DNA of 64,000 bases from Poriferisodalis sp022821985 (GCF_965219595.1 NZ_OZ244781.1:3348001-3412000), one strand, 5' to 3'. Numbered from the stretch's first letter, positions 37,104-46,715 are shown. The notes: generated by a model not told the origin, from the sequence alone. Made by a program: numbers and translations.

Positions 37104-38288
37104 GTGCTCGCATTCACATTCCCGGGCCAGGGCTCGCAGCAGCAAGGCATGGGCGAGCCGTGGACGGCGCACGAGTCGTGGGAGCTGGTCACCGAGGCGT
37201 CCGACGCCTGCGGGCGCGATGTCGCTGCGCTGCTGCTGGAAGCCGACGCCGACGAGCTGCGCCATACGCGCAATTCGCAGCTGTCGACGTTCGTGCTGTC
37301 GATGGTGGTGCTCGATGCGGTCGAGCGCACTGGCGCGACGTTCTCGTGTGCCGCCGGGCACTCGCTAGGCGAATACAGCGCTTTGACCGCAACCGGGGCC
37401 CTGGCGTACGACGACGCGGTGCGGCTGGTTGCCGAGCGAGGCGAGGCCATGCAGGTTGCTGCCGACGAGCAGGAAGGGACCATGGCGGCCGTGCTGGGTC
37501 TCGACGACAACCTCGTGGCAGAGGCGTGCGACGCCACGCCTGGCGACGTCTGGGTCGCCAACTACAACGCGCCGGGCCAAGTCGTCATTGCGGGCGCACC
37601 GGACGCCGTCGCCGTCGCCGGCGACGAAGCGAAGGCGGCGGGCGCGAAACGGCTCATGGGCTTGCCCGTGGGCGGCGCATTCCACACGCCGTTCATGCAG
37701 CCTGCCAGGGATCGGCTGCGCAAGGCGCTGGCCGAGGTCGAGATCCGGGCCCCGAGCGTTCCGGTGGTTGCCAATGTCGATGCCCAGCCACGTGCTGACG
37801 CTGACGAGTGGCGCACGCTGCTGGCACAGCAGCTCACCAGCCCGGTGCTGTGGCGCGCGAGCCTCCATGCGCTGGCCGACGCCGGCGTCACCACCTTCGT
37901 GGAACTCGGCCCGGGCAAGGTGCTGACCGGCATGACCAAGCGGACGCATCGAGGTGCGACATCGATGTCGGTCGGAACGCCCGCCGAGATCGACACGCTG
38001 ATGGAAACGCTCGCCACCGATGCGCCCTCAGCGCCGACCGTGCTGGGCGGCGAGAACCTGTACGTCACCGAACGCCTCATCGTGAGCCCGTGCGCCGGCA
38101 TCTTCACGCTCAGCGCCGATGTCGGCGACGGCCAGCAAGTCAAGGTGGGCGATGTCATCGGCCATGTGGCCGGGGAAGAAGTGCGCTCTGCGTTCGCGGG
38201 TACTGTCATGGGGATCATGGCCGTAGAAGGCGAACGGGTCACCGCACGGCAGCCCGTTGCGTGGCTGCGGACGCCAGCCGGCAGCTAA
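37104..38288 (+). CDS. fabD: Malonyl-CoA:ACP transacylase with C-terminal biotinyl/lipoyl-like domain
   Basis: Loads malonate onto acyl carrier protein. It starts at GTG 37104 after TAGGAGG. Residues 1 to about 300 are the FabD fold: FTFPGQGSQ, GHSLGEYSAL (catalytic Ser) and GGAFHTPFM (catalytic His). The family is usually about 310 residues; here an extra 85 or so follow. From about residue 320, LYVTERLIVSPCAGIFTL, GDGQQVKVGDVIGHVAG and FAGTVMGIMAVEGERV have the beta-hairpin pattern of biotin/lipoyl domains. They have no MKM-type lysine. First gene of fabD-H-G-acpP-F. Confidence 0.93.
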   Translation: MLAFTFPGQGSQQQGMGEPWTAHESWELVTEASDACGRDVAALLLEADADELRHTRNSQLSTFVLSMVVLDAVERTGATFSCAAGHSLGEYSALTATGALAYDDAVRLVAERGEAMQVAADEQEGTMAAVLGLDDNLVAEACDATPGDVWVANYNAPGQVVIAGAPDAVAVAGDEAKAAGAKRLMGLPVGGAFHTPFMQPARDRLRKALAEVEIRAPSVPVVANVDAQPRADADEWRTLLAQQLTSPVLWRASLHALADAGVTTFVELGPGKVLTGMTKRTHRGATSMSVGTPAEIDTLMETLATDAPSAPTVLGGENLYVTERLIVSPCAGIFTLSADVGDGQQVKVGDVIGHVAGEEVRSAFAGTVMGIMAVEGERVTARQPVAWLRTPAGS

Positions 38289-38317
38289 GCGGCCGGCACC
38301 TGAAGGGGAGGCCACAG

Positions 38318-39283
38318 ATGACGCTCAGCGTGGGAAACGCATCCAGCGCGCGCATTGTCGGCATCGGGACCGCGCTCGGCGAGCGCGTCCTCACCAACGA
38401 AGATCTTGCCGAGATGGTCGACACCTCCGATGAGTGGATCATCGAGCGCACCGGCATCAAGCAGCGGAACATCGGCGGCACCACCGCCGGCCTGGCCGCA
38501 CGTGCCGGAACCGCTGCCATGGAGGTCGCCGGCGTCGATCCGTCGAGTATCGACATGCTCATTCTGGCCACCACCACGCCGGATCGTTGCGTTCCGGCCT
38601 CGTCGTCGCGGGTGCAAGAGGCACTCGGCCTCGACTGCGGCGCCATGGACGTCAACGCCGCCTGCTCCGGATTCGTCTACTCGCTGGTGGCCGGCCACGG
38701 CATGATCGCGATGGGTCACGAGCGGGTGCTGGTCATCGGTGCCGAAGTGCTCTCCCGGATCACCGACTGGACCGATCGGGCCACCTGCATCCTGTTCGCC
38801 GACGGCTCGGGCGCCGCCGTACTCGAGCGCAGCGAGCAGGGCTCAGACCTGCTCGGCTGGCACGTCTCAAGCGACGGTTCCATGGAGGAGCAGCTGTACT
38901 GCGAGCACGACGGCTACATCCAGATGGCCGGCCAAGCGGTGTTCAAGAAAGCCGTGCTGGTGATGGAGGAGTCGGCGCGCCAATCGATGAAGCAGGCGGG
39001 ACTGACGGCCGACGACATCGACGTGGTGGTGCCCCATCAGGCCAACGTCCGCATCGTCGAGACTGCCTGCAAGCGGCTGCGCATCCCCTACGAGAAGGCC
39101 GCGATGGTGATCGAGCGCACCGGCAACACTTCGTCGGCCTCGATTCCCCTCGCGCTCGACGACGCCGTGCGCAGCGGCCGGATCAACGAGGGCGACAACG
39201 TGCTGCTCGTCGGCTTCGGCGCCGGCATGACATCGGCGTCGGCACTGCTGCGCTGGTCGGGTGCCCCCGCCCGCGCTAGCTGA
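38318..39283 (+). CDS. fabH: 3-oxoacyl-ACP synthase III
   Basis: Starts fatty-acid synthesis by condensing an acyl-CoA with malonyl-ACP. The 321-residue protein has the Cys-His-Asn triad: DVNAACSGF (Cys), VVPHQANVRI (His) and RTGNTSSAS (Asn). SDEWIIERTGIKQR is the usual N-terminal signature. ATG 38318 follows GAAGGGGAGG; the upstream frame belongs to a fabD shadow. It begins 29 bases after fabD. Confidence 0.96.
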   Translation: MTLSVGNASSARIVGIGTALGERVLTNEDLAEMVDTSDEWIIERTGIKQRNIGGTTAGLAARAGTAAMEVAGVDPSSIDMLILATTTPDRCVPASSSRVQEALGLDCGAMDVNAACSGFVYSLVAGHGMIAMGHERVLVIGAEVLSRITDWTDRATCILFADGSGAAVLERSEQGSDLLGWHVSSDGSMEEQLYCEHDGYIQMAGQAVFKKAVLVMEESARQSMKQAGLTADDIDVVVPHQANVRIVETACKRLRIPYEKAAMVIERTGNTSSASIPLALDDAVRSGRINEGDNVLLVGFGAGMTSASALLRWSGAPARAS

Positions 39284-39314
39284 TCGCCGCCGAGCGCCAC
39301 GTACACGGCTCACG

Positions 39315-40061
39315 ATGAATCAGCCCACGAGCCTGCCTCGAGTGCGCCCCGCAACAGCACGCACCGTCCTCGTCACCGGCGGCAGCCGCGGCATCGGTCT
39401 GGCCACGGCCCAGTTGTTTGCCGATGCAGGCCACCGCGTGGCGGTAACCAGCCGCACCGAGGCCCCAGACGACGACCGCCTGCTGTGGGTGGCGTGCGAC
39501 CAAGCCGACAGCGATGCGGTCGATGCCGCCTACGAGTCGATCGAGGCTGAGATCGGTCCGGTGGAGATCCTGGTCGCGAATGCCGGGATCACCCGTGACC
39601 AGCTCGTGCTGCGCATGGCCGACGACGACTTCGCGGCTGTCGTCGACACCAATCTGACCGGCGCCTACCGGATGGCCAAACGGGCGGCGCGACCGATGCT
39701 GCGCGCACGCTGGGGGCGGCTGATCTTCGTTTCCTCGGTGGTCGGGCTGCTGGGCTCGGCCGGACAGGTCAACTACGCGGCGTCCAAGGCCGGCCTCGTA
39801 GGCATGGCCCGATCACTGGCCCGAGAACTCGGTTCGCGCGGCATCACCGCGAATGTCGTCGCGCCCGGGCCGGTAGCCACCGAGATGTTCGGCGCATTGA
39901 ACGACGAGCAGCAGGCCGCCATCACCGACGCTGTGCCCCTGGGACGGGTGGCAGAACCGTCCGAGATAGCCGCTGCGGTAGCGTTTCTCGCGTCCGACGA
40001 GGGCGCGTACATCACAGGCGCCGTGATCCCTGTCGACGGCGGGCTGGGAATGGGCCATTGA
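39315..40061 (+). CDS. fabG: 3-oxoacyl-ACP reductase
   Basis: NADPH-dependent reduction of 3-oxoacyl-ACP. The 248-residue short-chain dehydrogenase has VTGGSRGIGLA, NAGITRDQL, the Ser in FVSSVVG and YAASK (catalytic Tyr/Lys), and ends YITGAVIPVDGGLGMG. ATG 39315 is used; the 18 in-frame codons upstream are non-conserved. The fab setting favours FabG over a general short-chain dehydrogenase. Confidence 0.92.
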   Translation: MNQPTSLPRVRPATARTVLVTGGSRGIGLATAQLFADAGHRVAVTSRTEAPDDDRLLWVACDQADSDAVDAAYESIEAEIGPVEILVANAGITRDQLVLRMADDDFAAVVDTNLTGAYRMAKRAARPMLRARWGRLIFVSSVVGLLGSAGQVNYAASKAGLVGMARSLARELGSRGITANVVAPGPVATEMFGALNDEQQAAITDAVPLGRVAEPSEIAAAVAFLASDEGAYITGAVIPVDGGLGMGH

Positions 40062-40095
40062 GCGACACTCCAGCCACAGCTTGGGCCTGCGCTTC

Positions 40096-40131
40096 CCGCT
40101 CTTGTTCGCTTCGCTCACGGGCCGCTCGGGC
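40096..40131 (-). repeat. 36-bp dispersed repeat, copy 2 (inverted)
   Basis: The reverse complement of this segment matches 36936-36971 at 32 of 36 bases. It is in the 163-base gap between fabG and acpP. A possible -10 (TACACT, 40159-40164) for acpP lies just downstream, so the repeat may sit in or beside a promoter region. Confidence 0.6.
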
Positions 40132-40224
40132 CACGGCTTCGCCATTCGGCTCAGCCTCTACACTGCGCATTCGCACGGCCGTCGGGGGCTCGTGCGGAGA
40201 CCGCCCACACATGAGGGGATCAGC

Positions 40225-40458
40225 ATGAGTGACACGTTGGATCGATTCCGTGACTGCGCCGTCGAGGTGCTGGCCGTGGATCCCGAGCAAGTCACACCTG
40301 AGGCCAGCTTCGCCGACGACCTCGACGCCGACAGCCTGGACTTGGTCGAGCTGGTGATGGCCTTGGAAGAGGAGTTCGACATCAGCGTGGACGAGGAAGA
40401 ACTGGAAGACGTCACCACCGTCGCCCACGCGATCCAGCTGGTCGAATCGAAACTGTGA
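40225..40458 (+). CDS. acpP: Acyl carrier protein
   Basis: Carries growing acyl chains on a 4'-phosphopantetheine arm. The 77-residue acidic protein has DADSLDLVELVMALEEEF, whose Ser is the attachment site. ATG 40225 follows AGGGGA. Its stop overlaps the fabF GTG start (GTGA), coupling the two. Confidence 0.96.
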   Translation: MSDTLDRFRDCAVEVLAVDPEQVTPEASFADDLDADSLDLVELVMALEEEFDISVDEEELEDVTTVAHAIQLVESKL

Positions 40459-41630
40459 GCGCCGGCCGTCGGGTAGCTGTCGTCGGCCTCGGCGTCGTCT
40501 CCTGCGCCGGGACCGGCGTTGACGATTTCTGGCAGGGGCTGAACTCCGCGCCGCCAGAAGGTGAGCGCCGCGTCAACGACTTCGATCCGTCGCCGTACTA
40601 CGACAATCCCAAGGAGGCTCGACGGGCAGATCGCTCGACCCAGCTCGGCATGGCATCGGCGGCACAGGCCATCGCCGACGCCGGGGAACTGGCGACCGAC
40701 CCGGATCGCTGCGGCGTGATCTACGGCACCGGTGTCGGCGGCCTGCAGACGTTCGAAGACCAGGTACTCGTGCTGGATCGCAAGGGCGCGCGCCGGGTAT
40801 CGCCATTCATGGTCCCGATGATGATGCCGAACGCCCCTGGTGCCGCCATCTCCATGAGGTACGGCCTCGCTGGGCCCTGCGAGGTGCTCACGACTGCATG
40901 TGCGGCAGGGACGCACTCGATCGGGTACGCGGCGCGGCTCATCCGCCTCGGCGTCGCCGATGTGATCGTGGCCGGCGGCTGCGAGTCGGTGATGACGCCG
41001 GTGGGCACTGCCGGATTCGTCAACATGACCGCCCTGTCGAACAGCGGCATCTCGATGCCGTTCGACAAGAACCGCGACGGCTTCATGATGACCGAGGGCG
41101 CCGCCACCTTGGTGCTCGAGGAATGGGACTCGGCTGTCGCGCGGGGTGCCACGATCTGGGGCGAGGTGCTCGGCACCGCCTCGAATGCCGATGCCCACCA
41201 CATCACCGCACCGGCGCCCGGCGGCGCAGGCGCGCTGCGCTGCATGCAGCTCGCCATCGATGACGCTGGCCTCACGCCCGACGACATCGTCCACGTGAAC
41301 GCGCACGGCACATCGACCCCGCTGAACGACGCAGCTGAAGCAGAAGCGCTCAACAAGCTGTTCGGGCCCAACGGTCCGCTCGTGACCTCGACCAAGGGTG
41401 TGACGGGCCATGCGCTTGGCGCAGCAGGCGCCCTGGAGGCCATCGCCGTGCTGCTGGCGATGCACCACCGCAAGATCCCGGCGACGGCCGGCTGGACGAC
41501 ACCCGATCCTGAACTCGCGGAGTTCCGCTTGGTGACCGGTCAGGCGGCCGATTGGGAGCCAGGCCCCTCGATCAGCAACTCATTCGGCTTCGGCGGCCAT
41601 AACGGCTGCGTAGTGCTCGGCCCCGCCTGA
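40455..41630 (+). CDS. fabF: 3-oxoacyl-ACP synthase II
   Basis: Elongating condensing enzyme of type II fatty-acid synthesis. The 391-residue protein has the Cys-His-His set: TTACAAGTHS, NAHGTSTPLND and KGVTGHALGAAG. It ends NSFGFGGHNGCVV. It begins at GTG 40455, overlapping acpP by 4 bases. It ends 12 bases before the convergent serine hydrolase gene. Confidence 0.95.
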   Translation: MSAGRRVAVVGLGVVSCAGTGVDDFWQGLNSAPPEGERRVNDFDPSPYYDNPKEARRADRSTQLGMASAAQAIADAGELATDPDRCGVIYGTGVGGLQTFEDQVLVLDRKGARRVSPFMVPMMMPNAPGAAISMRYGLAGPCEVLTTACAAGTHSIGYAARLIRLGVADVIVAGGCESVMTPVGTAGFVNMTALSNSGISMPFDKNRDGFMMTEGAATLVLEEWDSAVARGATIWGEVLGTASNADAHHITAPAPGGAGALRCMQLAIDDAGLTPDDIVHVNAHGTSTPLNDAAEAEALNKLFGPNGPLVTSTKGVTGHALGAAGALEAIAVLLAMHHRKIPATAGWTTPDPELAEFRLVTGQAADWEPGPSISNSFGFGGHNGCVVLGPA

Positions 41631-41642
41631 GCGGGCACGCGA

Positions 41643-42809
41643 TTAGAGGCTGTCGTACGTGGCAGTCTCGATGGCTTCGTACAGGGCGTACGAGCGCGGG
41701 TCTGCGAACGGCACCTGCTGGCTGATGTAACAGCCGGCCACCTGATTCTGCAGGTCGATCCAGAAGTACGAGTTGGCCAGCCCCGCCCACATCAGGCCCC
41801 CAGCAGGGCGGCCCGTCGGCGCTGGCTCCTCGTTGATCTGGAACGTCAGGCCCCACGACTTCTCGACACCGGGGAAGAACTCGGCGTCGAACGAGTACGG
41901 CGGGATGGCCGTCGGGAGCATGGTGACACGCAGGTCGCCCATCGCGTTGCTGACCATCTGCGCATGCGTGCTCGGCGCCACCACCTGGTTCCCGTCGAGG
42001 CTGCCGCCGTTCAGCATCATGGCCAGGAAGCGGCAGTAGTCGTCGACGGTGGAATACAGACCGCCGCCGCCCATCTCGAACTCGGGCTCCTGCGGGATCT
42101 CGAACGGCATCTCCACCAGCGAGCCGTCCTCCATCCGCGCTTGCATCGCCGAGATGCGGGAGCGCATGTCGTCGCTGATCTTGAATGCAGTGTCGGTCAT
42201 GCCCAGCGGCTCGAAGATGTTGTCGGCCATGTACTCGCCGAGCGACATCCCCGAGGCGGCCTCCACCATCTGACCCGCGTAGTCGATGCCGGTGCCGTAG
42301 AACCAGCGGTCGCCCGGGTCGAATAGCAGCGGGATGGTCAGCGTCTGCTTCTGGCACTCGATCACGCCCGGCGTGCCGGTGGCCTCTTCGTACTGGCCGA
42401 GCTCGGGGCTCCAGATGTCGTACCCCATGCCGGCGGTATGGGTCAGCAGGTGACGCAGCGTGATGTCGCCGTTGCGGGCACGGGTGACCGGGTTGCCGTC
42501 GTCGTCGAAGCCGGTCAGCACGTCGAGTTCGCCCAGCAGCGGCAGTACCTCTGCGCCCGGGCTGTCGAGCGAGAGCTTGCCCTGCTCCACGAGCTGCATC
42601 GCCGCCGTGCCGGTGATGGCCTTGGTCATCGAGGCGATCCAGCACACGGTGTCATTCGACATCGGAACGTCGCTGTCGGCACCGCGGGTGCCAGCCGCTG
42701 CCGAGCAGATCTCGCCGTCGGCACTGATGACCTTGGCCACGGCGCCCACCACGGCGCCGTCGGCAACGCCCCCGTCGAGAATCCCTTGAACTGTGTCTCC
42801 GAGCGACAT
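41643..42809 (-). CDS. Serine hydrolase of the class C beta-lactamase / esterase family
   Basis: The 388-residue protein has the SxxK motif SMTK (Ser60, Lys63), the LLTHTAGMGYD segment, a YGTG motif in place of YxN, and GGLMWAG late. These are typical of EstB-like esterases and beta-lactamase-family hydrolases. No signal peptide is seen, so it is probably a cytoplasmic esterase or amidase rather than an antibiotic-resistance enzyme. The substrate is unknown. It is divergent from capA and convergent with fabF. Confidence 0.85.
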   Translation of the reverse strand: MSLGDTVQGILDGGVADGAVVGAVAKVISADGEICSAAAGTRGADSDVPMSNDTVCWIASMTKAITGTAAMQLVEQGKLSLDSPGAEVLPLLGELDVLTGFDDDGNPVTRARNGDITLRHLLTHTAGMGYDIWSPELGQYEEATGTPGVIECQKQTLTIPLLFDPGDRWFYGTGIDYAGQMVEAASGMSLGEYMADNIFEPLGMTDTAFKISDDMRSRISAMQARMEDGSLVEMPFEIPQEPEFEMGGGGLYSTVDDYCRFLAMMLNGGSLDGNQVVAPSTHAQMVSNAMGDLRVTMLPTAIPPYSFDAEFFPGVEKSWGLTFQINEEPAPTGRPAGGLMWAGLANSYFWIDLQNQVAGCYISQQVPFADPRSYALYEAIETATYDSL

Positions 42810-42924
42810 GTGCGACCTCCCGATCAGCCGGATGCAGCGCCGGAACGGGCTTGTTGCAGCGCTGCGAGCGCGACGCTAGTTGGCTACCGAACGGTGCAGA
42901 ACGCCTGCCATACGCTTCCACGCC

Positions 42925-44259
42925 ATGGCGTTGCGCCGAGCTGGTTCACTCATTGCGACACTTGCCTTTCTGGCGGTGGCGTGCAGCACCAGCCCCGTGC
43001 GAGTCGTGCCTCCCCCTCCCAAATCAACCGAGGCTCCGGCGATCGCTCAGCCGGCAACCACCGAAGCCGGGTCCGGTGGTGCATTGGGCGAAGTCACACT
43101 GTCGACCGCCTCCGCCACGTCAGCCGCATCAACGGCTGCTGCAGCAACCTCGACGACTGCCGTCATGCCCACAACGACACAACCGGATCAGGCGTGGACG
43201 CTGCTGGCGGGTGGCGACGTGCTGATGGATCGCAGCGAAGCAGCCGGCGTCGACCCGTTCGCCGGCATTGAGCCGCCTCTGGGAACAGCAGACATTGCGG
43301 TCGTGAACGTGGAGATGGTTATCAGCGAGCGTGGTGAGCCCGCCGACAAGAAGTACGTGTTCCGGGCGCCGCCGTCAGCCGCCGAGCGGATCGCGACGGC
43401 CGGGGTGGATGTCGCCAACCTCGCGAACAACCACGCCATGGACTACGGCCCCGACGCACTGGTCGACACGGTTGACGTCCTCGAGGCCAACGGCGTGATA
43501 GCGCTCGGCGCGGGCGCGACCAGCAGCGATGCGTACGGGCATCGGGTGATCGAGGTGCGCCCCGGTGTGCGCGTTGCGTTCGTGGGCGCCTCGATGGTGG
43601 TGCCGCTCGGGTTTCCGGCTACCCAGACCCGTCCGGGCATTGCGTCGGCGTACCAGCGCGACCGCGTGCTCGCCAACGTACGGGTGGCTGCGAGCGAGGC
43701 CGACGTGGTGATCGCCGTGCTCCATTGGGGCATCGAGCGCATGACCTGCCCAGAGGGTCGCCAGCGCGACTTCGCCTTCGAGCTGCTGCACAACGGTGCC
43801 GACGCCGTCATCGGCCACCACCCCCACGTGCTGCAGCCAGTCGTGTTCGACGACGGCAAGCTCGTGGCCTACTCGCTCGGCAACTTCGTGTGGCACTACC
43901 GGTCGGGCATCACCGGGGACACCGGCGTGCTGCAGATCGACTTCGACGGTGCCGAGATCGTGGGCTGGTCGTTCCACCCGCACCTGCTCGACATCAACGG
44001 AGCGCCCGTGCCTGCCGTTGAAGGCGCTCGGGTCGATCGGATCAACGACATCGTGTCGGGCGACTGCGCCCGACACCAGCCGCCCCCGACCACTGCGGCG
44101 CCGGAACCTGAGGCAGACCCGAAGGACGAAAGTGAGTCAGAGACAGACGCCGACGGCGATTCAGGATCTGACTCCGAGGCCGAGTCCGAAGCTGACAGCG
44201 AGGAAAACGTCGAGACGGAGGCCGAAACTGGGGCCGAGGATGAAGCGAGCGAGGGCTGA
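42925..44259 (+). CDS. CapA/PgsA-family metallophosphatase-like lipoprotein
   Basis: A 444-residue exported protein. A signal peptide with lipobox LAVAC is followed by a Thr/Ala/Ser-rich linker to about residue 95. The CapA fold has LLAGGDVLMDRS, VNVEMVISERG, NLANNHAMDYG, VLHWGIE and GHHPHVLQP, ending in a Glu/Asp/Ser-rich tail (about 45 residues). Family members take part in poly-gamma-glutamate or capsule synthesis, but the fold is a calcineurin-like phosphatase and many members have no known substrate. I see no capB/C neighbours. Confidence 0.85.
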   Translation: MALRRAGSLIATLAFLAVACSTSPVRVVPPPPKSTEAPAIAQPATTEAGSGGALGEVTLSTASATSAASTAAAATSTTAVMPTTTQPDQAWTLLAGGDVLMDRSEAAGVDPFAGIEPPLGTADIAVVNVEMVISERGEPADKKYVFRAPPSAAERIATAGVDVANLANNHAMDYGPDALVDTVDVLEANGVIALGAGATSSDAYGHRVIEVRPGVRVAFVGASMVVPLGFPATQTRPGIASAYQRDRVLANVRVAASEADVVIAVLHWGIERMTCPEGRQRDFAFELLHNGADAVIGHHPHVLQPVVFDDGKLVAYSLGNFVWHYRSGITGDTGVLQIDFDGAEIVGWSFHPHLLDINGAPVPAVEGARVDRINDIVSGDCARHQPPPTTAAPEPEADPKDESESETDADGDSGSDSEAESEADSEENVETEAETGAEDEASEG

Positions 44260-44264
44260 GCCGC

Positions 44265-46715
44265 CTAGGCGAGCACTTCGGCGGCGGCGAGATCGGCGAC
44301 CCGGTCGGCGTCGTAGCCCAAGTACTCGGTGAGCACCTCGAAGTTGTCCTCGCCGAGGCACGGCCCGCCTCGCCAGACCACCGGCGGCGTTCGGGACATG
44401 CGCGTCCGGCAGTGCTGCGTCCACATGGTGCCGCGATGACTCTGGGGCACGTTGATGTGGTGTTCGCGGGCGTTCAGCTGCGCGTCGTCACAGCAGCCCT
44501 GTGCATTGTTGACCGGGTAGGCGTCGATGCCGCTGGACTGCAACGACTCCGCGGCCTCCACATTGGTGCGCTCCGATGTCCACGCCGAGATGGCCTCATC
44601 GATCTCGGCTGCATGTTCCCGCCGGACGGCCTGATCCCAACCGGCTGCGCCGTCGCCGGCAAGGCCGATCGTCCCAGCAAGCGCAGTCCACCGGTCGTCG
44701 GTGCAGGCGATCGCCACCCACTGATCCTCGCCAGTGCTCGGATAGACGCCGTGAGGGCTCATGTGCGGATCCTCGTTGCCGCACCGCTGCTGGTCCCGGC
44801 CGTTGATCGAAGCGTCGAGAATGGCCGGCGCCAGGTAGTGCAGCGCCGCCTCGGTCTGGGAGATATCGATGTAGCAGCCGGTGCCGGTGCGGTCGCGTCG
44901 TTCGAGTGCCGCCATCAGCGACGCCACGATCACCCGCGGCGCCAGGAAGTCGGTGTAGGGGCCGTACGGGCCCGCGGGACCGCGGTCGGGCCAGCCGGTG
45001 ATCTCGTAGAAGCCGGCGATCGCCGCCGCCATGAACCCGTAACCGGCCAGGCTCGAGTACGGCCCGCTCTGGCCGAGCAGCGAGCTGGACAGCATGATGA
45101 TCCGCGGGTTGATGGCCGAGAAGTCGTCGTAGCCGAAGCCCATGCGCGCCGCCGCTCCCGGCGCCCACGATTCGGTGGTGATGTCGGCCCAGCGGATCAG
45201 GTCCTCCACCACCTGGCGCGACTCGGGCTTGCTCAGATCGAGGCTGAGGCTGCGCTTGCCCGCGTTGTACACGCCGTAGCCGACGCTGTTGTCAGGATGG
45301 GCTTCCTCGTCGACGAACGGGTTGACCGTGCGCATCGTGTCGGGCCGGCTCTCGGTCTCGACTTTGACGACCGTGGCGCCGTAGTCGGCCAGGATCCGCA
45401 CTGCCGACGGCGTGGCGATCACCCACGAGAACTCCACCACCTTCAGGCCGGCCAGCGGCAGCTCGCTGCCGTCGGAGGCAGGGCCGTCAGCGGCAACCGC
45501 CGTCGTCGCATGGGGTTGCCGGTTGGTGTCGACGGTGTCGTTGCCGGCACCGAGCCGGGGAACGACGGGCGCGCGCTCAGGAGCGTCGTCGCTGAAGTGC
45601 ACGAGCGGGCCGCAATAGCGAGCTGTGCGACCGTCATCGAATTCGATGTCGCGCCAGAACTCGCGATCGGCGAAGTGTGGGTTGGACAGCAGATCGCTGA
45701 CCAGCGCCGATGGTGTGATCAAGATGTTCCGGTCGAACGCGGCCGCCCACAACTCCTCGGTGGTCTTGGTGGCCAGGAAGCGGGTGTGGGTAGCGAACGA
45801 CTTGCCGATGATCTCGGGCGAGCGCTGGCCGCTCAGGACCTCGGTGGCGACAGTTTCCCAGTCGACCGCCTGGAGCTCTTCGTCGGCGAAGCCCTCCTCG
45901 GCCTCCCACTCCACGAGCCGCTGCGTGAACGGCGCGAATGCGGCACCCATGAGCGCGACGCAGATGGTGTTGCCATCGGCGCAGGGGAACATCATCGGGA
46001 TGTCGATGCCGCCGAGGCTGAGCCCACCTGCGAGGCGTTCCACGGCGTTGGCGTTGACCCTCGGCGACAGGTTCTGCGGCTGACCGTGCGTCATCGACTC
46101 CATGGCAGAAATGTCGATGTGCTGGCCTCGGCCGCTGCGCTGCGCCTCACGCAGCGCGACGAGCGTCGCTGCAGCGGCGTCGCCGGCAGCCTGCAGGAAG
46201 CTCTGTGGCACACCTGAGACCCGCACGGGAGCGCGGTCCTTGTCGCCGCTGGCATGCAGGAAGCCGCTGCCGGCCACTGCTGTCAGGTCGGAGCCTGCCC
46301 AGGTGCTGCGGGGCCCGGTCGAGCCGAACGGCGTCACCGATGCGTGGACGATGGCGGGATTGACGGACGCGAGCTCGTCGTAGGCGAGGCCCAGCGACGC
46401 CATGTGGCCTACCGACGCGTCCTCGATGAGCGCATCCGCGCCTCTCACCAACTCCAGCAGCCGCTGACGGCCGTCGGCGGTGGTCAGGTCCGCCGTGACG
46501 CTCTGCTTGCCCTGGTTGTAGGCCCAGTGGGCCAGTGAGCGCTCCGGATCCGGCTCGTCGTCGACAAACGGGCCCGCATGGCGGCTCTGGACCCCACCGG
46601 GAGGCTCGACGGCGATCACCTCCGCGCCCAGGCTGGCGAGCAAGTAGCCCGCGAACTGGCTGATGCCCTCGCAGAGATCCAAAACCCGGTAGTGCTGCAA
46701 CATCTTGAGTGTCAC
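44265..46715 (-). CDS. Tandem CaiB/BaiF-family CoA-transferase (two fused domains)
   Basis: Class III CoA-transferases move CoA between carboxylic acids. The 816-residue protein is about twice the usual 400. The first half has VLDLCEGISQFAGYLLASLG and HIDISAMES. After a linker near residue 405, the second half begins GLKVVEFSWVIATPSAVRIL, with NAGKRSLSLDLSKPESR and YIDISQTEA. Each half keeps an Asp in the (G)xxIDIS motif where the catalytic Asp of formyl-CoA transferase lies. It stands alone between CapA (convergent) and the split-barrel gene (divergent). Confidence 0.92.
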   Translation of the reverse strand: MTLKMLQHYRVLDLCEGISQFAGYLLASLGAEVIAVEPPGGVQSRHAGPFVDDEPDPERSLAHWAYNQGKQSVTADLTTADGRQRLLELVRGADALIEDASVGHMASLGLAYDELASVNPAIVHASVTPFGSTGPRSTWAGSDLTAVAGSGFLHASGDKDRAPVRVSGVPQSFLQAAGDAAAATLVALREAQRSGRGQHIDISAMESMTHGQPQNLSPRVNANAVERLAGGLSLGGIDIPMMFPCADGNTICVALMGAAFAPFTQRLVEWEAEEGFADEELQAVDWETVATEVLSGQRSPEIIGKSFATHTRFLATKTTEELWAAAFDRNILITPSALVSDLLSNPHFADREFWRDIEFDDGRTARYCGPLVHFSDDAPERAPVVPRLGAGNDTVDTNRQPHATTAVAADGPASDGSELPLAGLKVVEFSWVIATPSAVRILADYGATVVKVETESRPDTMRTVNPFVDEEAHPDNSVGYGVYNAGKRSLSLDLSKPESRQVVEDLIRWADITTESWAPGAAARMGFGYDDFSAINPRIIMLSSSLLGQSGPYSSLAGYGFMAAAIAGFYEITGWPDRGPAGPYGPYTDFLAPRVIVASLMAALERRDRTGTGCYIDISQTEAALHYLAPAILDASINGRDQQRCGNEDPHMSPHGVYPSTGEDQWVAIACTDDRWTALAGTIGLAGDGAAGWDQAVRREHAAEIDEAISAWTSERTNVEAAESLQSSGIDAYPVNNAQGCCDDAQLNAREHHINVPQSHRGTMWTQHCRTRMSRTPPVVWRGGPCLGEDNFEVLTEYLGYDADRVADLAAAEVLA

